Below are positions 6,101 to 6,148 of a stretch of DNA of 6,148 nucleotides, piece after piece (position 1 is the first letter of the stretch; each line of letters starts with the position of its first letter). A program made the translations under genes and the position numbers. The notes under the pieces are model-generated. The model was not told the DNA's origin. It searched no databases and saw only the letters and a list, made by a program, of their open reading frames with translations. The DNA comes from Bacteroidetes bacterium CG2_30_32_10 (GTDB lineage: Bacteria > Bacteroidota > Bacteroidia > Bacteroidales > CG2-30-32-10): contig MNXO01000046.1 of the NCBI GenBank assembly GCA_001872995.1, positions 1 to 6,148 on the forward strand. Reading direction: 5' to 3'.

Positions 6101-6148
6101 TATTATGCAGATTTGAAAATTAATTTATTAAATCTCCTTTTTGCAATT
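6101..6148. other. Truncated region upstream of cysH
   Basis: These 48 bp hold no TAnnTTTG element and no clear ribosome binding site near cysH. All three minus-strand frames reach a stop before cysH, and more than one could be the tail of an upstream gene, so I cannot tell whether cysH is the first gene of its transcript. Confidence 0.3.

Noticed and set aside
6101..6148. C-terminal tail of a gene upstream of cysH
   Set aside because: More than one minus-strand frame gives a plausible short peptide before a stop, so no choice can be supported.

Overview
The window is AT-rich, apparently chromosomal DNA, most likely from a member of the Bacteroidota. Several things point there. Starts have no Shine-Dalgarno sequence. 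Three intergenic sites match the Bacteroidota -7 promoter consensus TAnnTTTG. The CysN is short and not fused to an APS kinase. The genus cannot be fixed from this sequence. There is no tRNA, rRNA, CRISPR array, insertion sequence or transposase fragment.

Right part (3165-6148, minus strand): an assimilatory sulfate operon transcribed cysH -> cysD -> cysN, with gaps of 36 and 17 bp. CysD and CysN together form ATP sulfurylase, which makes adenylyl sulfate (APS). The CysH carries both cysteine pairs that ligate a 4Fe-4S cluster, so it should reduce APS directly to sulfite. This fits the absence of an APS kinase gene or domain here. A TACCTTTG element between cysH and cysD may give cysDN its own promoter. 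The region upstream of cysH is cut by the window edge.

Middle (1987-2965): two divergent genes share a compact intergenic region. A small cupin-fold protein with eroded metal ligands reads right. A P-loop nucleotide kinase-like protein reads left. A -33/-7 promoter pair serves the cupin gene. An opposing -7 element serves the kinase gene and supports moving its start to 2541, nine codons inside the longest frame. About 200 bp of non-coding DNA (2966-3164) separates the convergent cupin and cysN genes.

Left part (52-1966, minus strand): the kinase-like gene is followed after 20 bp by a dCMP deaminase gene. A perfect 13-bp inverted repeat overlaps the deaminase stop codon and probably ends that transcript. 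Beyond it is a 452-residue polytopic membrane protein that resembles polysaccharide polymerase or GT-C type proteins, but I cannot assign it firmly.

Most of this is ordinary metabolism. The point most worth following is the kinase-deaminase pair: its gene order mirrors the domain order of fused P-loop/deoxycytidylate deaminase proteins, which include phage-defence enzymes. I see no clear, wholly new system in the window.
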